Shown one piece after another: positions 41,414 to 50,025 of a stretch of 64,000 nt of DNA (position 1 is the stretch's first letter; each line of letters opens with the position of its first letter). Source of the DNA: an uncultured Lachnoclostridium sp. (GTDB lineage: Bacteria; Bacillota; Clostridia; Lachnospirales; Lachnospiraceae); contig CANBKJ010000003.1 in NCBI GenBank assembly GCA_947369165.1, positions 1 through 64,000 on the forward strand, read 5' to 3'. A model generated the notes under the pieces. The model searched no databases. It had not been told where the DNA came from and saw only the letters and a list, made by a program, of their open reading frames with translations. The translations under genes and the position numbers were made by a program.

Positions 41414-44400
41414 TCATTTTAGCAGGGAGAGTACAGACTGGGTATTACGATTTGTCTGGCTCAGAATACTCACTCCCGCCTGCTGTAAAAGTTTTGATTT
41501 TGAATATTGTACCATTTCCGATGCCATATCGGTATCCCGGTCTATGGATTCTGAATTCTGCGTATTTTCAGCGGCAATATCGTCAACCTTGACCGCATAC
41601 CCGAGGCGGTTCTCCATTGCCCCATATCTGCTCCGCACAGAACTCAGATAATTCAATGCCTCATCGATCCTGTCCAGCGCTTTTTCGGCATATTTATGTT
41701 TGCTGATGGTAAGGGAATTAACACCCAGACTCATAGTACTCATACTATATCTTTTCAGTTCTATTCCTTGTCTGGCATTTGCGCCGATCTGAAGCCATTC
41801 GTCAACTGCCTGATCATAGCGTCCTCTGGTCTGATAAAACAATGCTGTTTTCGCCGGTCCCTGAATGTTCTCAATGGTATGCACCCCTAATTTGCTGTAA
41901 GCAAATTTCAGCATATTGCCCGACAGCGAGACTTTCAGACAGGAATCATCTGCTGCATCGGTAATCACCTTATTCAAGGCATCAACAAGCTCTTCGGCAG
42001 TATCGTAGCTTCCTTCTGGAATCTTATATGTATACGTCTTCCCATCCACATCAATGGAAAATTCATTTTCCCCATCTTTCACCTCCACACCGCCGGAAAT
42101 GTCCTTGGTCCCTGTCACATAGGCAGGAATGGGGTCTCCATCTGTCTTATAAAAGATACTGAACAATGCCTTTCCACTCAGGCCATCGATGGCGTAATCC
42201 CCCGGCGTCAGCTCCAGCTGCTTATTCAGATAGAAAAACAGTGCATTTTTGTCATCTGCCCCCTCTGCTCCACTATCATACACACCGACTCCGGCCAGAA
42301 TCATATTATCTGGAAGCCCATTTGCCTTCAATTGTTCGGATAATTTCTCCTGAATTTGTTTTACGAGAGAATCGGAATTATAAGTTCCCGGATCCAGAAC
42401 CATGTTCAGTGTCGTTACTTTACCGTTGACGGTAAGATCTACGTTCAGCTCGTCATTGTCTCCCTTTTGAATCGTAGTATTTTTATTTCTGATGTCCTTA
42501 CGTCCCACGATATATACGTCATCCACCACCAGCTTACCTTCTATATACGCTGCCTTATCATCTTCTTTGCGAAGGGCTGTTCCCATCATGACATTTTCAT
42601 AAAATCCACCATTAATACCATTGATCTCGTATTTCCCATATTTTTTTGACTCGAGGATAATCTGGTCACCAACTTCCACTTTCAGTCCCTCTCCCTTATG
42701 AACCGGATCATTTTCCAGACTGGCATCCAGTTTTTCCTGGAGCATCTTCTGCAGTTCAGCACGGGAAAATGTTCCTTTGTCCAGGTTGATCTCTATATCC
42801 TTTGTACTGCCATAGTGATATCTGTAGGAAAAACGCAGCGTCTTATTCGCATCGGTAATCGTAACAGAGCCCGGCATAACCGTGGGCCTTTTGGTTGTGA
42901 GATTACATTTTTTGGTAGTGTATTTCCTTGTAGTATAATAGGGATCCGAGCGCTCCGGATCATCTCCCTCAGCCTGTAGAACAGCAATTTTATTATATGG
43001 TATAGCGGCAAATTCGGAAGTGGAATTTAAGCCGATACTAATCGTCCCATCCGGGTTTTTCGTCAGACTGGCCTTCACTGTCGGTGTGGTACCATGGATC
43101 GGACCCGATTTTGCACTGGCGCTGATACTCTGACCGCTTCCCCTTGTGGTCGTAGCAAACTTGATTCGGCCTCCGGATGTCGAAACGGAAAAACCAAAGT
43201 CGGCAGGTGTTTTAGCGGTTCCTGTGTCGTTCTGTTTCCAAATTGCCTTATTCAATTCCGCCTGAAGCTGGTCAGCCGTAAAAGTCTTTTCATTGGAGGT
43301 ATCTGTGTTGGTCAGTGTTGCCGTATAAGTATTTCCTCCCATAGTTACTGTAAACTTAGCCGTTCCCGGTGTGGTAGCGCTGGCAGCCTTTGGTATCGTA
43401 ACTGACGACTGGTACATCGTCGCCGTGGCCGGTGATTTGAATATGATACTGCCCGCCGTACCACTGTTGTCTATATCCAGACTGACGCTCCCCGTCCCCG
43501 GCGTATCTCTCTCAAATCGCAGCCCACTTCCATGCGTGCTGACCGTAACCCCTTTGGCAGATAACTTATCATTCAGTTCCTTCTGAATATCGCCCAGACT
43601 GCTATAGGTTTTAGTTGTATCCAGCGAGACGGTCTCCGCCTTTCCATCTATCCGGATCGTAAACTGATTGTTCGAAGAATTAAGGGTAAAGGGATAGGTA
43701 TCGGAATAAATGGAAGAAGTAGTGGTATACCCTTTTGTTTTATTTGTATTGACACTGGCAAGAAAGGATGAGTCACACCCTGTTGTTGTCACCGTTTTCC
43801 CCTCTCCCACAGCAACGGTGGTAAACCTTAAATGACCACTGTTTACGGAAACTTTTACCTGATTTGCCTCCGATGTAACCTCTTTCAGCCTGTCCTCTAT
43901 CTCTTTCGCCAGCCCACTGGCCGTATAACCGGAACCTGTGCTGTTTTTTAGTGTTACTGTATATTTCTTTCCATTGATATTGATGGAAAACTGATTGTTT
44001 GAATTATCGATTTTCGTATAGGAACCCAGAGTTCCACCCAGCTGATGCCACCCCGATGTACCATCCTTGACCTGAGTGGAACCGTCAACTTTTCCGCCTG
44101 TTCCTGCCGCTCCTGAATTGGTGCAGGGACTCTCTTTCCCACTCTCTGTTGTAGCGCTGTTGGTCTTATAGACCGTCTTTCCGCTGTTGGTGGAAGAAGA
44201 ATAATTATTATATGAAGTCACCGGTTTTCCCTTTAGCGCGCTTTCATTCAGAAGCTCTATCACTTTTTCCGGGGTATAGGTCCCCGGCGCTATCGTCACC
44301 GTACGATACTCGCCCCCGATATTCACGTTCAGCTTATTGTTCAGAGACGTAAAGGTAATGTTGCCGGAAGTGTCCGGCTTGATCGGCAGCAGGGTAATGC

Positions 44401-46339
44401 TTGTACCTCTCGGATATGAAACCGTTTCTCCTACAAACAAAACATCGTATCCGCTGGTAACCCCTCCCGATACGTTGATCTTTGTCACCGTGTCATTGCC
44501 CGATTTTGTTGTCAGTTCGATCCTGTTACTACTCCTGACTGCCTGAATCTTCCCTGCATAATTTGTCTGGTCGCTGATGCGGTCGTTGATCTCCTTTATA
44601 ATATTATCCAGTGAAGAATATGTCTTTTCCGTCAATGTGATCAACTGCTTTTTAGGAGGTTCCCCCTCTTCTGTCACTTCCAGATAAAAGGATTTATTAG
44701 AACCATCGATCGTCAGCGGAAAATCAACGGTACTGTCAAATATCTTCCCTCCCATAAGATACGGAGCACTGTTCGACGTATACCATTCCCCGTCAACTAC
44801 AGTCGAAGCCTTACCAGGATCCGTATATCTGCGCTGGACAAACAACGTATCGTATGCGCTGCTGCCCGGCACATCAAACTCAATACTGCTTTCCTTTCCG
44901 ATCGTGTTTGTTGTCAGTGTCAAACCCGAAAACCGATAATTTTTGTTGCCGTTTGGCGTTGTCACCCCGGTGACCGTATGCTGGGTTACCTTGATGCCCA
45001 GGTTTTTTGCATCCAGTTTATTCTGGAGCTGTGTGACCATCTCCGTGATGTTGTAGCTTCCGGCATCCAACTGGATCGTCTCGTATGCGCCTCCGTCCAC
45101 CCGCAGCCGCAGAGTGTTATTTGTACTGTCAATGTCAAACCTGCTAAAATTCACATCCGAGGCATTCAAAACGTTGCCACCAGTAAATACCGCTGGCACT
45201 TCTTTTGCCGCCCCGTATTTCGTATTATCATAAAACACCGAGTCAAAATGTTTGTCATCGATGGCAAACATATTTCCTTTCAGTCCGGTGATAAGTCCTG
45301 TATCACCACCGATCTGAATCGATGCATCTCCATATTCACTTGCCTTGACTCCATAATCAATTAATGTTTTGCCATCTGGAAACCGATATTCATTCAGATA
45401 CTTTATCATGTCGTTCCGGCTGTAACCATCCTCGGCAACATCTATGTCGATCTCCTTCATCGTACCGTCAAAATATTCGATACGAAAATGCAGCTCATCG
45501 TTTTCGCCGTCCTTCACAACCAGCGGGTCGCCAGGAAAAAACACCGTAGTCCCGATGAGTGCCCCTGATTTATTGCCGCCATAACAGTCATAAAACAGAT
45601 AGGAAAGCCCACCTGAAACATCCTTGACTTCTTTTCCATTTTGAAGTACCATGTTGCACTTGTGATCGTCACTATATTCCACATATAGTCCGTCCGCCTC
45701 ATCTCCCAGCGCTGTCACCACATCATCCATCTCATCCATAAGTTCCTGGGTGGTATATGTTCCCTCAGGAATCGTAAGTGTTTTTTCCTTCTCTACTTCT
45801 GCCCCATCTGGTCCCACTGCAATATATTTCACAGTGAGAGAAGAATTACTGCTATCGATGGTATGGATCTGATCCTGGCTCCATACCCGGTTCCCCTCGA
45901 GCAGAGAATAATTATCCGTATAGTGCTCAAATACAGGTTTTTTATTAAATTCTGTCTGGTCGTTCACCCGGTCAATCTCACCCTGCAGCTGGTCAAATTC
46001 CATCTGCAGCGCCGCCCGGTCAGCTGGTTCGTACACCCCGTCATTCAGTGCCTGGACTGTGAGCTCCCGCATCCGGTGAAGCATAGCCCCAATCTGGCTC
46101 ATCGCTCCATCCCCGGTCTGTACAAAGCTAATCCCGTCCTGTGCATTTTGCGCTGCACGAGCAAGTCCTCGTATCTGCGCCCGTTTTTTCTCAGAAATAG
46201 CCATCGCTGCTGCGTCGTCTGCCGCCCGGTTGACCCTGTAACCAGAAGAAAGCCTTTCTGCTGCCTTTTTTAACTTATCATTCGTAACGCCAAGCTGTGT
46301 CATCGTATTAAGAGCGGCCATATTGTGCTGAATAATCAT
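41414..46339 (-). CDS. Giant flagellin (1641 aa) with expanded modular central region
   Basis: N-terminus MIIQHNMAALNTMTQLGVTNDKLKKAAERLSSGYRVNRAADDAAAMAISEKKRAQIRGL (D0/D1) and C-terminus YGAMENRLGYAVKVDDIAAENTQNSESIDRDTDMASEMVQYSKSKLLQQAGVSILSQTNRNTQSVLSLLK (D1/D0). One uninterrupted frame; RBS AAGGAG at 46348-46353. Confidence 0.95.
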   Translation of the reverse strand: MIIQHNMAALNTMTQLGVTNDKLKKAAERLSSGYRVNRAADDAAAMAISEKKRAQIRGLARAAQNAQDGISFVQTGDGAMSQIGAMLHRMRELTVQALNDGVYEPADRAALQMEFDQLQGEIDRVNDQTEFNKKPVFEHYTDNYSLLEGNRVWSQDQIHTIDSSNSSLTVKYIAVGPDGAEVEKEKTLTIPEGTYTTQELMDEMDDVVTALGDEADGLYVEYSDDHKCNMVLQNGKEVKDVSGGLSYLFYDCYGGNKSGALIGTTVFFPGDPLVVKDGENDELHFRIEYFDGTMKEIDIDVAEDGYSRNDMIKYLNEYRFPDGKTLIDYGVKASEYGDASIQIGGDTGLITGLKGNMFAIDDKHFDSVFYDNTKYGAAKEVPAVFTGGNVLNASDVNFSRFDIDSTNNTLRLRVDGGAYETIQLDAGSYNITEMVTQLQNKLDAKNLGIKVTQHTVTGVTTPNGNKNYRFSGLTLTTNTIGKESSIEFDVPGSSAYDTLFVQRRYTDPGKASTVVDGEWYTSNSAPYLMGGKIFDSTVDFPLTIDGSNKSFYLEVTEEGEPPKKQLITLTEKTYSSLDNIIKEINDRISDQTNYAGKIQAVRSSNRIELTTKSGNDTVTKINVSGGVTSGYDVLFVGETVSYPRGTSITLLPIKPDTSGNITFTSLNNKLNVNIGGEYRTVTIAPGTYTPEKVIELLNESALKGKPVTSYNNYSSSTNSGKTVYKTNSATTESGKESPCTNSGAAGTGGKVDGSTQVKDGTSGWHQLGGTLGSYTKIDNSNNQFSININGKKYTVTLKNSTGSGYTASGLAKEIEDRLKEVTSEANQVKVSVNSGHLRFTTVAVGEGKTVTTTGCDSSFLASVNTNKTKGYTTTSSIYSDTYPFTLNSSNNQFTIRIDGKAETVSLDTTKTYSSLGDIQKELNDKLSAKGVTVSTHGSGLRFERDTPGTGSVSLDIDNSGTAGSIIFKSPATATMYQSSVTIPKAASATTPGTAKFTVTMGGNTYTATLTNTDTSNEKTFTADQLQAELNKAIWKQNDTGTAKTPADFGFSVSTSGGRIKFATTTRGSGQSISASAKSGPIHGTTPTVKASLTKNPDGTISIGLNSTSEFAAIPYNKIAVLQAEGDDPERSDPYYTTRKYTTKKCNLTTKRPTVMPGSVTITDANKTLRFSYRYHYGSTKDIEINLDKGTFSRAELQKMLQEKLDASLENDPVHKGEGLKVEVGDQIILESKKYGKYEINGINGGFYENVMMGTALRKEDDKAAYIEGKLVVDDVYIVGRKDIRNKNTTIQKGDNDELNVDLTVNGKVTTLNMVLDPGTYNSDSLVKQIQEKLSEQLKANGLPDNMILAGVGVYDSGAEGADDKNALFFYLNKQLELTPGDYAIDGLSGKALFSIFYKTDGDPIPAYVTGTKDISGGVEVKDGENEFSIDVDGKTYTYKIPEGSYDTAEELVDALNKVITDAADDSCLKVSLSGNMLKFAYSKLGVHTIENIQGPAKTALFYQTRGRYDQAVDEWLQIGANARQGIELKRYSMSTMSLGVNSLTISKHKYAEKALDRIDEALNYLSSVRSRYGAMENRLGYAVKVDDIAAENTQNSESIDRDTDMASEMVQYSKSKLLQQAGVSILSQTNRNTQSVLSLLK

Positions 46340-46375
46340 AACATACTCTCCTTAAAAAATATATTTTATTATTTG

Positions 46376-46401
46376 AAGAATCCGTTCCAAATCGGATCCT
46401 T
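46376..46401 (-). promoter_or_regulatory. Leader hairpin with GGA in the loop, candidate CsrA-type site
   Basis: Minus strand AAGGATCCG-ATTTGGAA-CGGATTCTT, 9-bp stem (one G:U in RNA), upstream of the flagellin RBS. Confidence 0.5.
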
Positions 46402-46462
46402 TCCAGCTGCCGCATCTGCCTTCATCGGCTTACGGCATATGTTTCCCACCGCATCTAGAATG

Positions 46463-46506
46463 TGTAAGGAAAAAAGTACCGTTTGATATCCATTATTTTC
46501 CTTACA
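46463..46506 (-). promoter_or_regulatory. 5'-terminal leader stem-loop of the flagellin mRNA
   Basis: Perfect 11-bp arms TGTAAGGAAAA/TTTTCCTTACA, 22-nt loop, starting just downstream of the predicted TSS. Confidence 0.6.
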
Positions 46507-46514
46507 TATTTTCT

Positions 46515-46543
46515 ATTATAGCATGACCATTGGTCAGAAACAA
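46515..46543 (-). promoter_or_regulatory. Sigma-A-like promoter for the giant flagellin gene, with an internal palindrome
   Basis: Minus strand TTGTTT-N17-TATAAT; spacer holds TGACCA-A-TGGTCA (46524-46536). Confidence 0.55.
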
Positions 46544-46596
46544 CCAGGAGTATGACAATATATGTATATTTTCTTTTTATTGATAAGTTGTATATT

Positions 46597-46646
46597 AAAA
46601 AACAGATCCCTGCTCCAGAAATTATCTTCCCGGATAAAGGACCTGT
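46597..46646 (-). terminator. Terminator after rpmB
   Basis: Minus strand ACAGGTCC...GGGATCTGTTTTTT, separating rpmB from the flagellin transcript. Confidence 0.6.
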
Positions 46647-46676
46647 CATTATGTTCTGTCGTTACAGTATCGCAGA

Positions 46677-46862
46677 CTACGCACGCTCTACTTTGCCTGA
46701 GCGAAGGCAGGAAGTACAAACATACATTTTTTTTGTTCCGCCATTTACCTTTACTCTTACTGATTTGAGATTCGATTTCCACATTTTATTGCTTCTTCTG
46801 TGAGAATGGCTCACTGCATTACCGAAATGTACGCTCTTATCACAAACTGCACATCTTGCCAT
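46677..46862 (-). CDS. rpmB: 50S ribosomal protein L28
   Basis: MARCAVCDKSVHFGNAVSHSHRRSNKMWKSNLKSVRVKVNGGTKKMYVCTSCLRSGKVERA; start set at 46862. Confidence 0.97.
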   Translation of the reverse strand: MARCAVCDKSVHFGNAVSHSHRRSNKMWKSNLKSVRVKVNGGTKKMYVCTSCLRSGKVERA

Positions 46863-47009
46863 GAAAAGCACCTCCTTCTATCTTCAACTTAACTCATAGA
46901 CTTTGTTTATTCACACACAACACGACTATTTTACCAAAATTTGCAGCATAATGCAAGAAAAAAATAAATATTTTGTAATGTTTTTTGAAAATGTGTTCAC
47001 AGTGTCCCT

Positions 47010-47381
47010 CTACTTCTCTTCTTTGTCTCCCTCTGCCTCATCTTTCTTTTTAAATTTTTCCATAAATTCTGGAACCATATCCAACAGCTTAGTGATACCA
47101 TCCTGATTTTTTACATTCACAAGTTTGGAGTTTCCATCTTTGATGACAAGCACGGCACTTGGCTGGATCTTTCCACCCATACCACCTCCACCATTATTTT
47201 TCTTCGCAGTATCATCAGTAAAAGCTCCGGCAGCCACTCCAAAACTGACATCTACCAGAGGAAGCACAATGGTTCCATCCTCAAAGCGCACCGCATCACC
47301 AATCACCGTTTTTGTGGTGATAAAATTATCCATCCCTTTAAACAAAGATTCCACCGTATTGTTAAAACTATTTTCTCCCAT
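47010..47381 (-). CDS. ytfJ: Sporulation protein YtfJ/GerW family
   Basis: MDNFITTKTVIGDAVRFEDGTIVLPLVDVSFGVAAGAF...GGGMGGKIQPSAVLVIKDG. Confidence 0.93.
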   Translation of the reverse strand: MGENSFNNTVESLFKGMDNFITTKTVIGDAVRFEDGTIVLPLVDVSFGVAAGAFTDDTAKKNNGGGGMGGKIQPSAVLVIKDGNSKLVNVKNQDGITKLLDMVPEFMEKFKKKDEAEGDKEEK

Positions 47382-47408
47382 AATAATAACCTCACTTTCT
47401 AATCAGCT

Positions 47409-48212
47409 TTAAATCATTTTTAAAACGTGACGAATACATCGCTTTATGTCATCATCCATATATCCCCTCATGAATAACCTGAGAAAATAAACAGGGTGAA
47501 CCTTCCCTTTCACATATCCTTCTGCCACAAAAATTTTTTCTTCAAAATGAGGCAGGATCGTCAGCCCGTCGGTGTAAGCCACCCGGAACATGCTCACCGC
47601 TCCCAGGATCCAGCCTGTGGTACAGGGATCGCCTGTTCCAAAGGAAATCCTTCCATGGATCTTATCTGGCATCAGATAGCGAAATAGTGCAATAAACTCT
47701 TTTTTTATCTTGTTTAAGCCGGATCTATGTTCATAACTCCGGATAAATGTAATTATACTAGATATCTTATTAAATGAAAAGGACTTTTTATTCCTTTTGG
47801 AAGTTTTTGCCTTATAACCTTTTTGTTCTTTCCTGTAAGACTTCTCCTGTTTTTTTGCCTCGTTATTAAGGTCATTCACCAGCTCCACACGGCTTTTGCT
47901 GCCGTGACGTTCTTTATGTTCCTTCTTTTGCTTCTTTTCCCGCTGAAACAGTTTCTTCAGGCTCTGGACATCCATACCAAACAAATGAACATAGACCTTA
48001 TCTGCCGAAACGGATTTACGAATCTGGATCGCCCTCAGGAACCAGGAAACCCGGAAACCTAACCGGACCGGTTTCCCCTCCCGGAACTCCACCACATAAC
48101 GAACTGGAACAAAGAGCAGGGACGCACTGACAAACAATACCAGAGAAAGCACCACCAACAGCAGAATCCCCAAAAACTTCAATATCGCAAGTATAATTGC
48201 CAATCCATTCAC
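47409..48212 (-). CDS. DUF2953 domain-containing protein
   Basis: N-terminal TM; VHLFGMDVQSLKKLF; C-terminal GDPCTTGWILGAVSMFRVAYTDGLTILPHFEEK. Confidence 0.8.
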   Translation of the reverse strand: MNGLAIILAILKFLGILLLVVLSLVLFVSASLLFVPVRYVVEFREGKPVRLGFRVSWFLRAIQIRKSVSADKVYVHLFGMDVQSLKKLFQREKKQKKEHKERHGSKSRVELVNDLNNEAKKQEKSYRKEQKGYKAKTSKRNKKSFSFNKISSIITFIRSYEHRSGLNKIKKEFIALFRYLMPDKIHGRISFGTGDPCTTGWILGAVSMFRVAYTDGLTILPHFEEKIFVAEGYVKGKVHPVYFLRLFMRGYMDDDIKRCIRHVLKMI

Positions 48213-48592
48213 CTCCGGACTGTCTTACCTGGCTGAAAACACTCCCGCCGGAATAACTGCCTGGGATCGAATCCAACATCCTTTCTGTAACCTTCTGTCA
48301 TAATCCGGCGAAACATCTCTACGGCTCCCTCGTAATGCCTGGAGATGCCTATGATATATATGTCAGTATACCCATAATACCGAAAAAACATCTCACTTGT
48401 GTTCATGATTTCAAATAAATTTTCCCTGTTATTGGCAAGCATTATGATATAATAGCTCTTTTTCCAAGGCAGCTTCTGCCAGAAGCTTCTTTTCTCGATG
48501 GTTTTTCTGCACTTTTCTTCTTTTTCTCTGACAGGCTGATCCATATATAGATCGTCGTACCAATATATCATATCTTCCTCCATCACTGTCAC
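48209..48592 (-). CDS. Hypothetical protein
   Basis: 4-bp overlaps with both neighbouring genes. Confidence 0.7.
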   Translation of the reverse strand: MTVMEEDMIYWYDDLYMDQPVREKEEKCRKTIEKRSFWQKLPWKKSYYIIMLANNRENLFEIMNTSEMFFRYYGYTDIYIIGISRHYEGAVEMFRRIMTEGYRKDVGFDPRQLFRRECFQPGKTVRR

Positions 48593-49995
48593 AAACTATC
48601 TGGTCTCTGCCAATACTCTGCCTCACTCATCATCTGCTCCAGCTCCAGAATTGCCGCCGCTTTTTCCGAAACATCCTGACACCCAAATAAATTCGTGCGG
48701 ATATATTCCTCCACCTCTTTGGTTCCTGGAAAACCAGCGGGAAGTTTCTCCAAAACTGCTGCCATGACTGCCTTTTTCACCGGTCTCTTACATTCCGCCA
48801 GCTTACAGGAAAGCTCTTCCGTTAACTCTGCTGCGACCTGAGCTGCCTTTTGTTCATCCACGATTTTTTCTTGATTTCTCTCATCCAGATCCACAAACAG
48901 GCTGTCCGATAACAGATTTGCGATTCGGGTATAATCTTCAAATTCCTGTTCCAGATCCAGTTCCCGAAGGATCTCCTTACATGAACTCTTCACCTCAAAG
49001 AGCACCGCTTCCAGATAACTGGATTTTTCCACACATTCTTCGATTCTGCCCTCCAGTTTCTCCAGTTCCTCTTCCTCCAATTCTCCTTTTACCACAGCAG
49101 AGAGGATCCGGTGACTGAGCTTTTGTGTCTCTGTATTTTTGTCATTATGCAGCTTCACCAGGCCAAAAGCATAACATCCATTGACCACCTTCTGGAGAGA
49201 ATAATAAAAATCCGTAATCTCACAGATTCGTTCACTGACCTGCTCCAATTTGTCACAAAGCTTCTTATAGGTATCGGCATCCAGTTCCTTGAAGTCCGTA
49301 CTCTCCAGCTCCGTCAAAAATGAAGCGATCTCATCATCTGTACTCTCCTCCAGGGGATGAAGCATCGCTGCGGAGCGGATCATATACGCAAACCCCTCCA
49401 GGGAAGCTGCATCGCTTCCCTTATAGAGAGTTACCGTCTGCTCTATCTTTTCCAGCAGCTTATTTTTCGTCATATGAACCGGAAGAATTCCCATCAGAGA
49501 CTGCAGCCTGTCCCTGACGATACTCTGATCTTCATGGGCAGCGACAAAAGCCATAAGCTGTTTTATAAATTCTTCTTCCTGAATATCTTCCAGGCGTCCT
49601 TCGATCTCTTTATCCTCAGTAAAGCGCAATTTCATACGATCCAGCACATACTCATAGCAGATCAGCCGATCCGTATAAAATGTATACTGTTCCATCGTCT
49701 TCGTGATCTGGTCACGAACCTTCTGAATTTCCTCCAACACCTTTGATATTTCTTCCCTGGATATCCCGGTCAGCCTCCGCAGCTGGGAGATCACTTCCTC
49801 ATAAAGCGCTCTCTCTTCCGGTGAAAGGCCGTGATATTCTGGCAGGGAATCCACCAGCAGATAGCTGGAAAAAACCAATTCAACCGCCGCATAATCAAGA
49901 TATGTGTCTGCCAGCAAATTCCGGTATGCTGGCAGATTTTTCTGCAGATTCTTTCCCCGGTCAATATCCCGGATCAGTCTTCGTACATCGCTCAT
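48589..49995 (-). CDS. Hypothetical helical protein
   Basis: 468 aa, strongly helical, first gene of a coupled set; no family recognised. Confidence 0.8.
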   Translation of the reverse strand: MSDVRRLIRDIDRGKNLQKNLPAYRNLLADTYLDYAAVELVFSSYLLVDSLPEYHGLSPEERALYEEVISQLRRLTGISREEISKVLEEIQKVRDQITKTMEQYTFYTDRLICYEYVLDRMKLRFTEDKEIEGRLEDIQEEEFIKQLMAFVAAHEDQSIVRDRLQSLMGILPVHMTKNKLLEKIEQTVTLYKGSDAASLEGFAYMIRSAAMLHPLEESTDDEIASFLTELESTDFKELDADTYKKLCDKLEQVSERICEITDFYYSLQKVVNGCYAFGLVKLHNDKNTETQKLSHRILSAVVKGELEEEELEKLEGRIEECVEKSSYLEAVLFEVKSSCKEILRELDLEQEFEDYTRIANLLSDSLFVDLDERNQEKIVDEQKAAQVAAELTEELSCKLAECKRPVKKAVMAAVLEKLPAGFPGTKEVEEYIRTNLFGCQDVSEKAAAILELEQMMSEAEYWQRPDSL

Positions 49996-50025
49996 TCTTA
50001 AATTCCTTTCGTTCTACTCCTGTCC

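Noticed and set aside
46422-46429. GCCGATGA on the minus strand upstream of the flagellin, like a sigma-28 -10 box
   Set aside because: No TAAA-like -35 at the required spacing (TGGG is found); the TTGTTT-N17-TATAAT promoter upstream fits better.
46552-46803. Plus-strand ORFs over the rpmB/flagellin intergenic region
   Set aside because: Antisense to rpmB and its terminator, no good RBS or domain.
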